NCBI GenBank assembly: GCA_002783205.1
Contig: PFEY01000039.1
Location: forward strand, 1-38,448
Direction: 5' to 3'
Length of the DNA stretch: 38,448 nt
DNA from: Rhodobacteraceae bacterium CG17_big_fil_post_rev_8_21_14_2_50_63_15
GTDB taxonomy: Bacteria > Pseudomonadota > Alphaproteobacteria > Rhodobacterales > Rhodobacteraceae
Shown here: piece after piece, positions 16,484 through 24,300 of the stretch
How the letters are laid out: each line of letters opens with the position of its first letter
Position numbering within the stretch: position 1 is the first letter of the stretch
The notes under the pieces: model-generated
The model's input: only the letters and a program-made list of their open reading frames with translations
Told to the model about the DNA's origin: nothing
Databases searched by the model: none
Program-made: the position numbers and the translations under genes

Positions 16484-17668
16484 TCAGCGCAACATCGTAC
16501 GCATCGCCTGATCCAGCCCTGCGAGGGTCATGGGAACCATTCGATCCTCGAAGATGTCGCGGATCATGCGGATCGATTGGGTGTGGTCCCATGCCTCGCG
16601 CGCCACCGGGTTGATCCAGACATGACTGGGCCATTGCGCGCGGATGCGTTCCAGCCAGATCTGACCAGCCTCGGCATTCCAGTATTCATTGGCGCCTCCC
16701 GGATAGGCGATCTCGTAGGGGCTCATGCTGGCATCGCCGACGAAGATGCATTTGTACTCTGATCCATAGGTGCGCAGCAGTTCAGCGGTCGGGGTCTGGG
16801 CGTCCCAGCGGCGGGCATTATCGCGCCAGACGCCTTCGTAAAGGCAGTTGTGGAAATAATAATGTTCCAGATGCTTGAATTCGGCGCGGGCAGCGGAAAA
16901 GAGCTCTTCCACCACCTTGACATGCGCGTCCATGCTGCCGCCGACATCGAGAAAGAGAAGCACCTTGACGGCGTTTCGGCGCTCTGGCCGGGTCTGCACG
17001 TCGAGATAGCCATGCTCGGCCGTGGCGCGGATGGTACCGTCGAGGTCGAGCTCTTCGGCGCTGCCGTCACGGGCCCATTTGCGCAGGCGCTTGAGGGCCA
17101 GTTTTACATTGCGGGTGCCAAGTTCAACATTGTCGTCGAGATTGCGGAACGCGCGCCTGTCCCAGACCTTGACCGCGCGTCGGTGGCGCGAGATGTCCTG
17201 TCCGATGCGCACGCCTTCGGGATTGTAACCATAGGCGCCAAAGGGCGACGTGCCCGCCGTTCCGATCCATTTCGAACCGCCCTGATGACGGCCCTGCTGT
17301 TCCTTGAGGCGTGCCCTCAACGTTTCCATCAGGGTCTCAAAGCCGCCAAGCGCCCGGATTTCAGACATTTCTTCGGCGCTGAGGTGCTTTTCGGCGAGCT
17401 TTTGCAACCAGTCCGCTGGAAGATCGATCGCCTTCAGCACATCGTTTGCGCTCAGCGTCTCCAATCCCTTGAAACTGGTGGCGAAGGCGCGATCAAAGCG
17501 GTCGATATGGCGCTCGTCCTTGACCATGGCGGCACGCGCGAGATAGTAAAATCCCTCGACGTCGTAGGTGACAAGTCCTGCGGCCATCGCCTCGAGAAAG
17601 GTCAGGTATTCGCGCAAGCTGACCGGCAGGCCAGCCTTGCGGAGCGTGTCGAAGAACGGCAAGAACAT
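16484..17668 (-). CDS. von Willebrand factor A domain protein (MoxR partner)
   Basis: This 394-residue soluble protein has an N-terminal helical region (MFLPFFDTLRKAG) and a C-terminal VWA domain with metal-site sequence LLFLDVGGSMD (D241, G243, S245) and a second loop FVGDASMS (D312). The first MIDAS serine position of DxSxS is glycine, which I recall as a feature of this MoxR-linked subfamily rather than a mutation. VWA partners act as substrate adaptors for MoxR AAA+ ATPases that fold or insert metals into complexes. The start at 17668 lies four bases after the stop of the 55-residue membrane peptide gene; the frame extends 19 codons upstream but overlaps that gene. It is the last gene of the four-gene operon. 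Confidence 0.9.
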   Translation of the reverse strand: MFLPFFDTLRKAGLPVSLREYLTFLEAMAAGLVTYDVEGFYYLARAAMVKDERHIDRFDRAFATSFKGLETLSANDVLKAIDLPADWLQKLAEKHLSAEEMSEIRALGGFETLMETLRARLKEQQGRHQGGSKWIGTAGTSPFGAYGYNPEGVRIGQDISRHRRAVKVWDRRAFRNLDDNVELGTRNVKLALKRLRKWARDGSAEELDLDGTIRATAEHGYLDVQTRPERRNAVKVLLFLDVGGSMDAHVKVVEELFSAARAEFKHLEHYYFHNCLYEGVWRDNARRWDAQTPTAELLRTYGSEYKCIFVGDASMSPYEIAYPGGANEYWNAEAGQIWLERIRAQWPSHVWINPVAREAWDHTQSIRMIRDIFEDRMVPMTLAGLDQAMRTMLR

Positions 17669-17672
17669 TGCG

Positions 17673-17840
17673 TCACATCGCGCTGCGATGAATGGCGAGC
17701 GTGGCAAAGAGCCCGACAAGGGCAAAGATCAGCGCATAGACAAAGGCATATTGCAGCACATCCGCCAGTCTGCCCTTGCGCCGGCGCGCCAGAATTGCAC
17801 CGGTCACAGCGCCCAGAATTGCACCAAGAATGACGATCAT
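17673..17840 (-). CDS. 55-residue two-helix membrane peptide with glycine zipper
   Basis: The reading frame starts MIVILGAILGAVTG and ends ...ATLAIHRSAM. Helix 1 (about 2-18) contains a glycine zipper G6-x3-G10-x3-G14. A basic loop RRRKGR (19-24) precedes a second hydrophobic helix (about 31-50). By the positive-inside rule the loop faces the cytoplasm and both ends face the periplasm. It starts three bases after the DUF2927-like stop and ends four bases before the VWA start, which is strong evidence that it is a real gene of this operon. No function is recognised; it might tether the VWA protein or MoxR to the membrane (inference). It falls below common length cut-offs and is easily missed in annotation. 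Confidence 0.72.
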   Translation of the reverse strand: MIVILGAILGAVTGAILARRRKGRLADVLQYAFVYALIFALVGLFATLAIHRSAM

Positions 17841-17843
17841 CGC

Positions 17844-19241
17844 TTACCCGTTCGGTCCCTTGAGCGGATTGAGAGCGCTCATGTCGCGAAGCTTGGCCTG
17901 CACCGCCCAGTCCGCGCCGTAGCCGTAACGCGCCCAGCCCAGACTGTCCAGCCTGACGGCCTCAGCCTCGGCGGAGCGGCCTGTGACATCGAGCGCTTCT
18001 GCCTGAAGCAGCATCAGCGTTGTCAGGAGCGCTGCGTTCTCATAGCGTTTGGCAGTGGCCAGATGCGGCTTGACGCGCAGCAGCGCCTCCTCGCCACGCC
18101 CTTGGGTGATTGCATAGGCTGACAGTTGAGCCGCAGCAAAGGCACGATGCAGGTCCATACCGGAATGGCGCTGGTAAACGAGGTCCGCAGCGGCAAACTG
18201 TTGGGCAGCAAGAGTGCCATTGCTGCCTTGAATGAGACGGCCAAGCGCGAAATGGCTGAATCCGAGGCGATGATCGTCCCAGCCACTTGCCTGCGCGATG
18301 CGCAACGCCTCAAGGGCGGCTGCACGGCGTCTTGGCAGACTTGCGCCGGGGCCGAGGGCGGTCTGGATCGCATCAATCCAGGCGCGTGGCGTCTCGGGGG
18401 CAAATCGGGAGGGCAGGCCATTTCCGGCCGGGTTCAATCGGGTCAGAATTTCGGGCAGGCGGGCCGCCACCTCTTGCCGTGTCATTCCGACCTCAAGATC
18501 GTGGGCGTAATAGGCTCGCAGAATCAGCATGTCGAACCCGGTCAGCACGGCATGAACATTGTCATCATTGAACACACTGTCGGAGAGCCTGTAAAGATCG
18601 TTGAGCGGCCCGAGGGCCTGTGCAAGTTCCTCGTGCAGGCAATCGCGGGTTTCTTGCGGGCTCACATCATAAGGCACAAAGACCGCAAGACGCTCGCGGC
18701 GCGTGAGTTTTGTCCAGTCGGTCAGGCCGCGATTGCGGGCGACGCGATACTCCGAAAGGCTTGAAACATTGGGCACCACGAAACAGGCGGCCGTCGGCAG
18801 ATGCCGGCGTATGGCGTCGCCGCTCACGGCTTCTATGGTGATGTTGGCCTGGCCCTCGCTGATGCGGCGAATGTCGAGGTTGGCTTCGCTGCGCAGCCTG
18901 TAGAGCAGACGATCGAGATCCGCCATGAGAGTGACCGGCGGCTTGCCCGTGACGCGCACCGTGATGGGCTCTTCGAAGCGCGACAGGACGGGCAGAGCCC
19001 GGCCCGATTCGAGCTGAAAGCTGAGATCGAGAATGTCGCGCGCGATCTCTTGGTTGCTGCGTGCGGCGCGCACCGGACGCGGATCGGGAAAGGTCCGCAT
19101 CGGCGGCAGGCTGCTGGTCGCGCCGACGGCTGTGCGCGTCGGCGTCTCAGCGCCTCTCTCCCGACCTGGGCCGCACGCGGCGAGCATCAGGCAGGCCCAC
19201 ACGATCAGCCACCGCGCAGCGGCGCATAGTCTGTCTTGCAT
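17844..19241 (-). CDS. DUF2927-like lipoprotein in MoxR/VWA operon
   Basis: This protein of 465 residues from the ATG at 19241 has a lipoprotein signal with lipobox LMLAAC (C23). Residues about 60-250 match my memory of DUF2927: ITVRVTG near 94, then C201-LHEELAQALG and the marker SVFNDDNVHA (222-231). The C-terminal 180 residues are helical and may be TPR-like repeats (FSHFALGRLIQGSNG, AQLSAYAITQGRGEEALL, LLQAEALDVTGRSAEAEAV). It probably sits at the inner or outer membrane facing the periplasm. A TTG at 19262 is the alternative start. It lies 29 bases after MoxR and 3 bases before the 55-residue gene, in the same operon. Confidence 0.8.
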   Translation of the reverse strand: MQDRLCAAARWLIVWACLMLAACGPGRERGAETPTRTAVGATSSLPPMRTFPDPRPVRAARSNQEIARDILDLSFQLESGRALPVLSRFEEPITVRVTGKPPVTLMADLDRLLYRLRSEANLDIRRISEGQANITIEAVSGDAIRRHLPTAACFVVPNVSSLSEYRVARNRGLTDWTKLTRRERLAVFVPYDVSPQETRDCLHEELAQALGPLNDLYRLSDSVFNDDNVHAVLTGFDMLILRAYYAHDLEVGMTRQEVAARLPEILTRLNPAGNGLPSRFAPETPRAWIDAIQTALGPGASLPRRRAAALEALRIAQASGWDDHRLGFSHFALGRLIQGSNGTLAAQQFAAADLVYQRHSGMDLHRAFAAAQLSAYAITQGRGEEALLRVKPHLATAKRYENAALLTTLMLLQAEALDVTGRSAEAEAVRLDSLGWARYGYGADWAVQAKLRDMSALNPLKGPNG

Positions 19242-19270
19242 ATCAAGGAAGCGAAGGTTCAAATCCCTGC

Positions 19271-20110
19271 CTATCGCTGCCGACGGGCCATGAAGGCGAG
19301 ACGTTCAAAGAGATGCACATCCTGTTCATTTTTCAGAAGCGCGCCATGGAGTTTTGGCAGCGCGTCGGCCCCGTCCCGGCGCAAATCCTCTGGCGTCAGA
19401 TCCTCGGCGAGGATCAGCTTGAGCCAGTCCAGAATTTCTGACGTCGAGGGCTTCTTCTTCAATCCCGGCTGGTCACGGATCTCGTAGAATTGGGTGAGTG
19501 CGGTCGTCAGAAGTGCCTGTTTGATGCCCGGATGATGCACCTCGACGATCTGCTTCATTGTCTCGGCGTCCGGAAAGCTGATGTAGTGAAAGAAGCAGCG
19601 CCGCAGAAAGGCGTCTGGCAGTTCCTTTTCATTATTCGATGTGATGATGATGACGGGGCGGTGGCGGGCCTTGATCGTCTCGCCGGTCTCGTAGACATGA
19701 AACTCCATCCGGTCGAGTTCCTGCAACAGGTCATTGGGAAACTCGATGTCGGCCTTGTCGATTTCGTCGATGAGTAAAACCACCTTTTCTGGGGCATCGA
19801 ACGCCTCCCACAGCTTGCCGGGCTTGATGTAGTTGCGCACCTCATGCACGCGCGCGTCGCCCAATTGACTGTCGCGCAACCGGCTCACGGCATCGTATTC
19901 GTAGAGACCCTGTTGGGCGCGGGTCGTCGATTTGATGTTCCATTCGATCAGTCGCAGCCCGAGCGATTGCGCCACCTGACGGGCGAGTTCGGTCTTGCCT
20001 GTGCCCGGTTCGCCCTTGACCAGCAGAGGACGTTCGAGTGTGACGGAAGCATTCACCGCAACAGTCAGATCGTCGGTGGCGACATAGGCGTCCGTGCCTT
20101 TGAATTTCAT
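19271..20110 (-). CDS. MoxR-type AAA+ ATPase
   Basis: This protein of 279 residues has Walker A GEPGTGKT (33-40), Walker B LLIDEID (112-118, D115/E116), sensor-1 asparagine in IIITSNN (about 159-160) and an arginine finger region in DAFLRRC (R170). MoxR ATPases remodel or load metals into partner enzymes, acting with VWA-domain proteins, exactly the arrangement seen here. Its start MKFKGTDAYV fits the family. It leads the operon MoxR, DUF2927-like lipoprotein, 55-residue peptide, VWA protein. It is divergent from dksA. Confidence 0.93.
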   Translation of the reverse strand: MKFKGTDAYVATDDLTVAVNASVTLERPLLVKGEPGTGKTELARQVAQSLGLRLIEWNIKSTTRAQQGLYEYDAVSRLRDSQLGDARVHEVRNYIKPGKLWEAFDAPEKVVLLIDEIDKADIEFPNDLLQELDRMEFHVYETGETIKARHRPVIIITSNNEKELPDAFLRRCFFHYISFPDAETMKQIVEVHHPGIKQALLTTALTQFYEIRDQPGLKKKPSTSEILDWLKLILAEDLTPEDLRRDGADALPKLHGALLKNEQDVHLFERLAFMARRQR

Positions 20111-20156
20111 CTGTTTTTCAATCCTGTTGAAACAGTTGGATGCAACTCTTCACCTT

Positions 20157-20185
20157 AGATTAGAGGCTTCGACAATTCACTTCAA
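20157..20185 (-). promoter_or_regulatory. Candidate promoter of the MoxR operon
   Basis: On the reverse strand TTGAAG (20180-20185), a 17-base spacer and TAATCT (20157-20162) resemble a sigma70 promoter about 50 bases upstream of the MoxR ATG. The -35 match is moderate and the -10 weak. Confidence 0.3.
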
Positions 20186-20267
20186 TGGGGCGTGATTGGC
20201 TAGTGACAATCCATGGAAGCAGGTGTAGAGGACCGCTCAAAGGCTTAAATGGTCTGAGGAGTTGAGA

Positions 20268-20723
20268 ATGCCAGACACTGGCCTTGATGAGGGGATCGAG
20301 ATGAAAGCCGAAGCGTTTTTGCCCGATGATTATCAACCAGCCGAAGATGAACCATTCATGAACGAACGGCAACTGGAGTATTTCCGCCGCAAGCTGATCC
20401 GCTGGCGGCTGGATCTGCTCGAAGGGAGCCGGGAAACCATCGAGGGCTTGCAGGACGGCACCCGTGCCATTCCCGATGTCACCGACCGCGCCAGCGAAGA
20501 AACCGACCGCGCCCTGGAATTGCGCACAAGAGATCGTCAACGCAAGCTGGTGGCCAAGATCGATGCGGCCCTGCGCCGGATCGAGAATGGCGAATATGGC
20601 TATTGCGAGATGACAGGTGAGCCGATCAGCCTGAAGCGGCTGGATGCCCGCCCCATCGCCACCATGACGCTGGAGGCGCAGGAGCGTCATGAGCGCCGCG
20701 AGAAGGTGCATCGGGACGACTGA
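20268..20723 (+). CDS. dksA: DksA-family RNA polymerase-binding regulator lacking the zinc cysteines
   Basis: This protein is 151 residues, the same length as E. coli DksA. The coiled-coil tip keeps the two key aspartates (D70, D73 in IPDVTDRA). The zinc site of E. coli (C114, C117, C135, C138) is reduced to C113, T116, T134 and A137, leaving a single cysteine, so a structural zinc is unlikely. DksA binds the RNA polymerase secondary channel and, with ppGpp, tunes rRNA and amino-acid promoters. The ATG at 20268 has a GAGGAG seven bases upstream; a TTG at 20262 is less likely. It is divergent from MoxR with a 157-base gap; the FAD enzyme follows after 86 bases. Confidence 0.92.
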   Translation: MPDTGLDEGIEMKAEAFLPDDYQPAEDEPFMNERQLEYFRRKLIRWRLDLLEGSRETIEGLQDGTRAIPDVTDRASEETDRALELRTRDRQRKLVAKIDAALRRIENGEYGYCEMTGEPISLKRLDARPIATMTLEAQERHERREKVHRDD

Positions 20724-20809
20724 ACGCGAACGCACCCGCGACATGGGATTTGCAAGATGTAACGCGTCGGGGCTTTATCCCCGGCGCGTTTCGCTTCATG
20801 AAGGATCGC

Positions 20810-21982
20810 ATGAGACTGGAGAGGTTGAGAGTTACAGTCATCGGAGCTGGCATAGGCGGGCTGGCGGTTGCGCGCACGCTCGCCTTGAGGGGCGCCGACG
20901 TCACGGTGCTGGAGCAGGCGCTCGAGATTTCAGAGGTCGGCGCGGGGTTGCAGATTAGTCCCAACGGCTTTGCCGTGCTGCGGGCGCTCGGGCTGGATGA
21001 GACGGTGCGCGCGCTGGCGGTGCAAGCACGGGCGATCAGCTTGCGCGATTACAGGCGTGGCGAGGTGCTACGTCTCGATCTGCGTGCCCTCGACAATCAA
21101 GATTACTATTTTGTCCATCGGGCAGACCTGATCGAGGCTCTGGCAGAAGGAGCGCGGTCGGCCGGGGTCAGGCTTCACCTGATGCAAAGGGTGAGCCAAG
21201 TGCTTGCAGGTGAGCCGGCAGAAGTTCAGACCGCGAACGGGGCCTCTCGGTTGGCTGATCTGGTGATCGGGGCTGATGGGCTTCACTCGGTGGTGCGCAG
21301 CGCACTCAATGGTGACGCGACGCCGTTCTTTACCCGGCAGGTGGCATGGCGCGCGACGGTTCCCAATCAATGGGGCCGAGGACCCGAGGCGCAGGTCCAT
21401 ATGGGTCCGATGCGCCATGTGGTGAGTTATCCTCTGCGCGGGGGGCAGACGCTCAATCTGGTGGCGGTGCAGGAACGCGCGGCTTGGGCTGCGGAAAGCT
21501 GGAGCCAGACAGATGATCCGATGGCGTTGCGCGCCGCCTTTGCCGATTTTGACCATGATCTGCGCGTGCTTCTTGAGGCCGTGGAAGAGGTGCATCTCTG
21601 GGGCTTGTTCCGGCATCCAGTGGCAAAGGTCTGGCAGCGCGACGGCCTTGTCCTGGTGGGTGATGCTGGCCATCCGACGTTGCCCTTCATGGCGCAAGGA
21701 GCGTCCATGGCGCTTGAAGACGGTTGGGTTCTGGCCGACTCTCTGGCGGGAGAGGGCACGCTGGCGCGGCGTCTGGCACGCTATCAGGCACGCCGCGAGG
21801 CGCGGGTGCGCCGTGTTGTCGAGGCCGCGAACCGTAATGCGTGGAAGTATCACCTGTCCTTTCCACCCTTGAGATGGGCTGCCCATGCGGCACTCAGGGC
21901 CGGCGGCACATTGGCACCGACACGAATGATGCGGCAATTCGACTGGCTTTACGGCCATGATGTTACGCGGGACGTGGCCTGA
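20810..21982 (+). CDS. FAD-dependent monooxygenase (salicylate hydroxylase-like)
   Basis: This 390-residue group A flavoprotein hydroxylase has the dinucleotide-binding GAGIGGLA just after the start, the DG motif region LVIGADGLHSVVR, and the second FAD-binding segment LVGDAGHPTLPFMAQGASMALED. Such enzymes use NAD(P)H and O2 to hydroxylate an aromatic or related ring; salicylate or 6-hydroxynicotinate-like substrates are typical but not readable here. The start is the ATG at 20810 with AAGGA upstream; ATG 20798 and TTG 20750 are alternatives. No aromatic-degradation cluster surrounds it. It converges on the exonuclease gene. Confidence 0.88.
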   Translation: MRLERLRVTVIGAGIGGLAVARTLALRGADVTVLEQALEISEVGAGLQISPNGFAVLRALGLDETVRALAVQARAISLRDYRRGEVLRLDLRALDNQDYYFVHRADLIEALAEGARSAGVRLHLMQRVSQVLAGEPAEVQTANGASRLADLVIGADGLHSVVRSALNGDATPFFTRQVAWRATVPNQWGRGPEAQVHMGPMRHVVSYPLRGGQTLNLVAVQERAAWAAESWSQTDDPMALRAAFADFDHDLRVLLEAVEEVHLWGLFRHPVAKVWQRDGLVLVGDAGHPTLPFMAQGASMALEDGWVLADSLAGEGTLARRLARYQARREARVRRVVEAANRNAWKYHLSFPPLRWAAHAALRAGGTLAPTRMMRQFDWLYGHDVTRDVA

Positions 21983-22018
21983 GATTGATTGAGAACGGCA
22001 ACATGCCATTCGATGTGG

Positions 22019-22801
22019 TCAGGCGTCGATCTCAATCCAGAGCGGCACGTGATCCGAGGGTTTGTCGCGGCTGCGGATCGCCTTGTCGATTCCACAATCG
22101 GTCATCAGATCCGCCGCCTGCGGGCTGAGCAGGAAATGGTCGATGCGGATTCCGTCATTGCGATTCCACGCCCCGGCCTGATAATCCCAGAAGGTGTAAT
22201 GTCCCGGTCCCTGAACCCGTGCGCGAAACGCCTCGGTAAAGCCGAGATGGAGAATGCGGCGAAAGGCGGCGCGGCTCTCGGGCAGGGCGAGTGCATCCTC
22301 CCGCCATGCCTCTGGCCGGGTGGCATCCTCGTCCTGGGGGATGACGTTGTAATCGCCGCCCATCAGCACCGGTTCTTCGCTGGCAAGCAATTCGGCCGCC
22401 CGCGCCCTGAGGCGTTTCATCCAGGCAAGCTTGTAGTCGTATTTCGGCCCTGGCGCGGGGTTTCCGTTGGGCAGGTAGAGGCCGCAGATCCGCAAGGCGT
22501 GGCGGTTTCCCATGACGGTGCCCTCGATCCAGCGCGCCTGTTCGTCCTCCGCGTCGCCGGGCAGCCCGCAACGCAGATCCTCGATCGGGCGCTTCGACAG
22601 CATCGCCACACCGTTAAAGCCCTTTTGCCCATGCGTCGCGACGCTATAGCCGCGCTCCTCGAAGATCGCACCGGGAAAGCTCTCGTCGGTGCACTTGATC
22701 TCTTGCATCAGCACCACGTCCGGTGCGGATTCATCGATCCAGTCGAGCAGCGCCGCCGCGCGGGCCTTGATCCCGTTGATGTTGAATGTGGCGATCTTCA
22801 T
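22019..22801 (-). CDS. xthA: Exodeoxyribonuclease III
   Basis: This 260-residue enzyme of the AP-endonuclease/exonuclease III family starts with MKIATFNINGIKAR, with LMQEIKC (catalytic Glu), GLYLPNGNP, MGGDYNVIP, IRIDHFLLS, and the final SDHVPLW catalytic Asp-His. It repairs abasic sites and 3' blocked ends in DNA. The start at 22801 is set by AGGAGG six bases upstream; sixteen extra upstream codons are not used. Confidence 0.95.
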   Translation of the reverse strand: MKIATFNINGIKARAAALLDWIDESAPDVVLMQEIKCTDESFPGAIFEERGYSVATHGQKGFNGVAMLSKRPIEDLRCGLPGDAEDEQARWIEGTVMGNRHALRICGLYLPNGNPAPGPKYDYKLAWMKRLRARAAELLASEEPVLMGGDYNVIPQDEDATRPEAWREDALALPESRAAFRRILHLGFTEAFRARVQGPGHYTFWDYQAGAWNRNDGIRIDHFLLSPQAADLMTDCGIDKAIRSRDKPSDHVPLWIEIDA

Positions 22802-22969
22802 GGCATCCTCCTGCGCCATAGCTTTGCAGATCGCGGCGGATCGAGACAAGGCGTTTGTGCGCAGGGGGAAAATGCCACGAAATTTCCCGACTTCGGAGAC
22901 AATGAATTCTCATTTCAGACCTAATATCCTTTAAAAGAGGAGACCGAATCTCTTTCGGGAAACGAGTGC

Positions 22970-23866
22970 ATGGCGATTTTCACCGACCAGACCATCGCAG
23001 GAAATTTCGATCCGGGCGCAACAGGCGTTCCGTTCAACGCGACGATTGTCACGATGACGATCAATGATGCGAATAACGATGGCGTCATTCGTCCCAATTC
23101 GGGCGACCAGATCAATGGCAGCAATGTCACCAGTGTCTGGGTGGGTGACACGATCACGATCAACTCGGTGCAGATCACCGGCGTTACCTTCTACACCGCC
23201 AATGGCGGCCGATTCTTTACGCCCAGTGACGGGTCTGTTCTCACCGACGGGACGATTACCGCGCGGACCTTTGTCTACAACAGCACACAATTCCCGGTCG
23301 GCGGCTTTGGCCCGCCCTGTTTTGTGGCCGGCACGCGGGTAAGCGTGCCCGGCGGCATGGCGCGGGTCGAGGATCTGACGGTTGGCGATCTGGTTCTGAC
23401 TCAGGATCACGGGCCGCAGCCGATCCGCTGGATCGGCCAGCGCACCGTGCCCGGACGGGGTGCCTTTGCGCCGGTGCACATCAGTGTCGGCGCGCTTGGC
23501 GATCATGGCGAACTCTGGGTTTCGCCGCAGCATCGCATCCTGCTCAGCGACTGGCGCGCGCAGGTCTATATGGGAGAGGATGAGGTGCTCTGCCCCGCCC
23601 ACGCCCTGATCAATGGCGATACGATCCATCGCGCGCCCTGCGATACAGTGATCTATGTGCATCTGATGTTTGACGCGCATGAGATCATTCTTGCCGAAGG
23701 TCTCGCGACCGAGAGCTTTATGCCCGGCGATTATCTGTGCCATGAGACCAGCGCCTTGCGGCAGGAGATCATCGCGATCTTCCCCGAACTCGATGAACGC
23801 AAGCCCGCAATGCCTGCGGCCCGGCGAACGTTGCGCGGCTACGAGGGCCTGCTGCTGGCGTCCTGA
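22970..23866 (+). CDS. Hint-domain (Hedgehog/intein-like) protein
   Basis: This 298-residue protein has an N-terminal region of about 115 residues rich in Thr, Asn and Gly, including a calcium-loop-like D33-x-N-x-D-G-x-I segment. From residue 117 follows a Hint_2-type domain: PPCFVAGTRV with C117 as the potential self-cleaving cysteine, VEDLTVGDLVLTQDHGPQPIRW, H188 in SPQHRILL, and LMFDAHEIILAEGLATES. There is no N-terminal signal peptide, which fits type I secretion of such proteins, but no secretion genes lie nearby. It lacks a C-terminal extein, so it is not an intein. A purine-rich AGAGGAG is 27 bases upstream, too far for an SD; GGGAAACGAG is nearer. Confidence 0.85.
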   Translation: MAIFTDQTIAGNFDPGATGVPFNATIVTMTINDANNDGVIRPNSGDQINGSNVTSVWVGDTITINSVQITGVTFYTANGGRFFTPSDGSVLTDGTITARTFVYNSTQFPVGGFGPPCFVAGTRVSVPGGMARVEDLTVGDLVLTQDHGPQPIRWIGQRTVPGRGAFAPVHISVGALGDHGELWVSPQHRILLSDWRAQVYMGEDEVLCPAHALINGDTIHRAPCDTVIYVHLMFDAHEIILAEGLATESFMPGDYLCHETSALRQEIIAIFPELDERKPAMPAARRTLRGYEGLLLAS

Positions 23867-23897
23867 GACGGTTAAGACAGCCTGTCGCGCGTTTCAG

Positions 23898-24221
23898 TCA
23901 GATCGAGAAGGAAGTGCCGCAGCCGCAGGAACTGCTGGCATTGGGATTGTCGATCACGAAGCGCGCGCCGATCAGTTCCTCGCTGAAATCGATCGTGGCC
24001 CCGGCCAGAAACGGCAGCGACACGCTGTCCACGACTACCTGCTGGCCCTGCGATTCAAGAATCAGATCATCATCGGCGGGCTGGTCAAGCCGGATGTCGT
24101 ATTGAAAGCCGGAACAGCCTCCGCCCTCAACTGCGACGCGCAAGGCCTGTCCCTGCACGGCTGCACCGATTTCGGCAAGTCGGGCAAAGGCGCGGGGCGT
24201 GACTTTGGGAGGCAGGTTCAT
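23898..24221 (-). CDS. erpA: Iron-sulfur cluster carrier (IscA/ErpA family)
   Basis: This A-type Fe-S carrier of 107 residues has the three cluster-binding cysteines C36 ([10 protein letters not shown]), C99 and C101 (SSCGCGTSF). It receives clusters from the ISC or SUF scaffold and delivers them to apoproteins. ErpA versus other A-type members cannot be separated from sequence alone. The start [12 protein letters not shown] at 24221 has GGAG seven bases upstream; a longer open frame to 24299 is ignored. It is divergent from the dGTPase gene with a 79-base shared upstream region. Confidence 0.9.
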   Translation of the reverse strand: MNLPPKVTPRAFARLAEIGAAVQGQALRVAVEGGGCSGFQYDIRLDQPADDDLILESQGQQVVVDSVSLPFLAGATIDFSEELIGARFVIDNPNASSSCGCGTSFSI

Positions 24222-24300
24222 GGCGGACTCCGCTGGTGTTTTGCGTTTCATCGCGTTTGCAATATATGAGGGAAGGCCACCGGCGACAAGGAGTTGCACA

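Noticed and set aside
22883..22962. 8-bp inverted repeat TTTCCCGA / TCGGGAAA flanking the leader of the Hint gene
   Set aside because: The arms are about 64 bases apart, and a match of this length is expected at times by chance.
22970..23866. Intein interpretation of the Hint gene
   Set aside because: There is no host protein downstream, no C-terminal splicing His-Asn, and the domain order matches Hedgehog-type bacterial Hint proteins instead.
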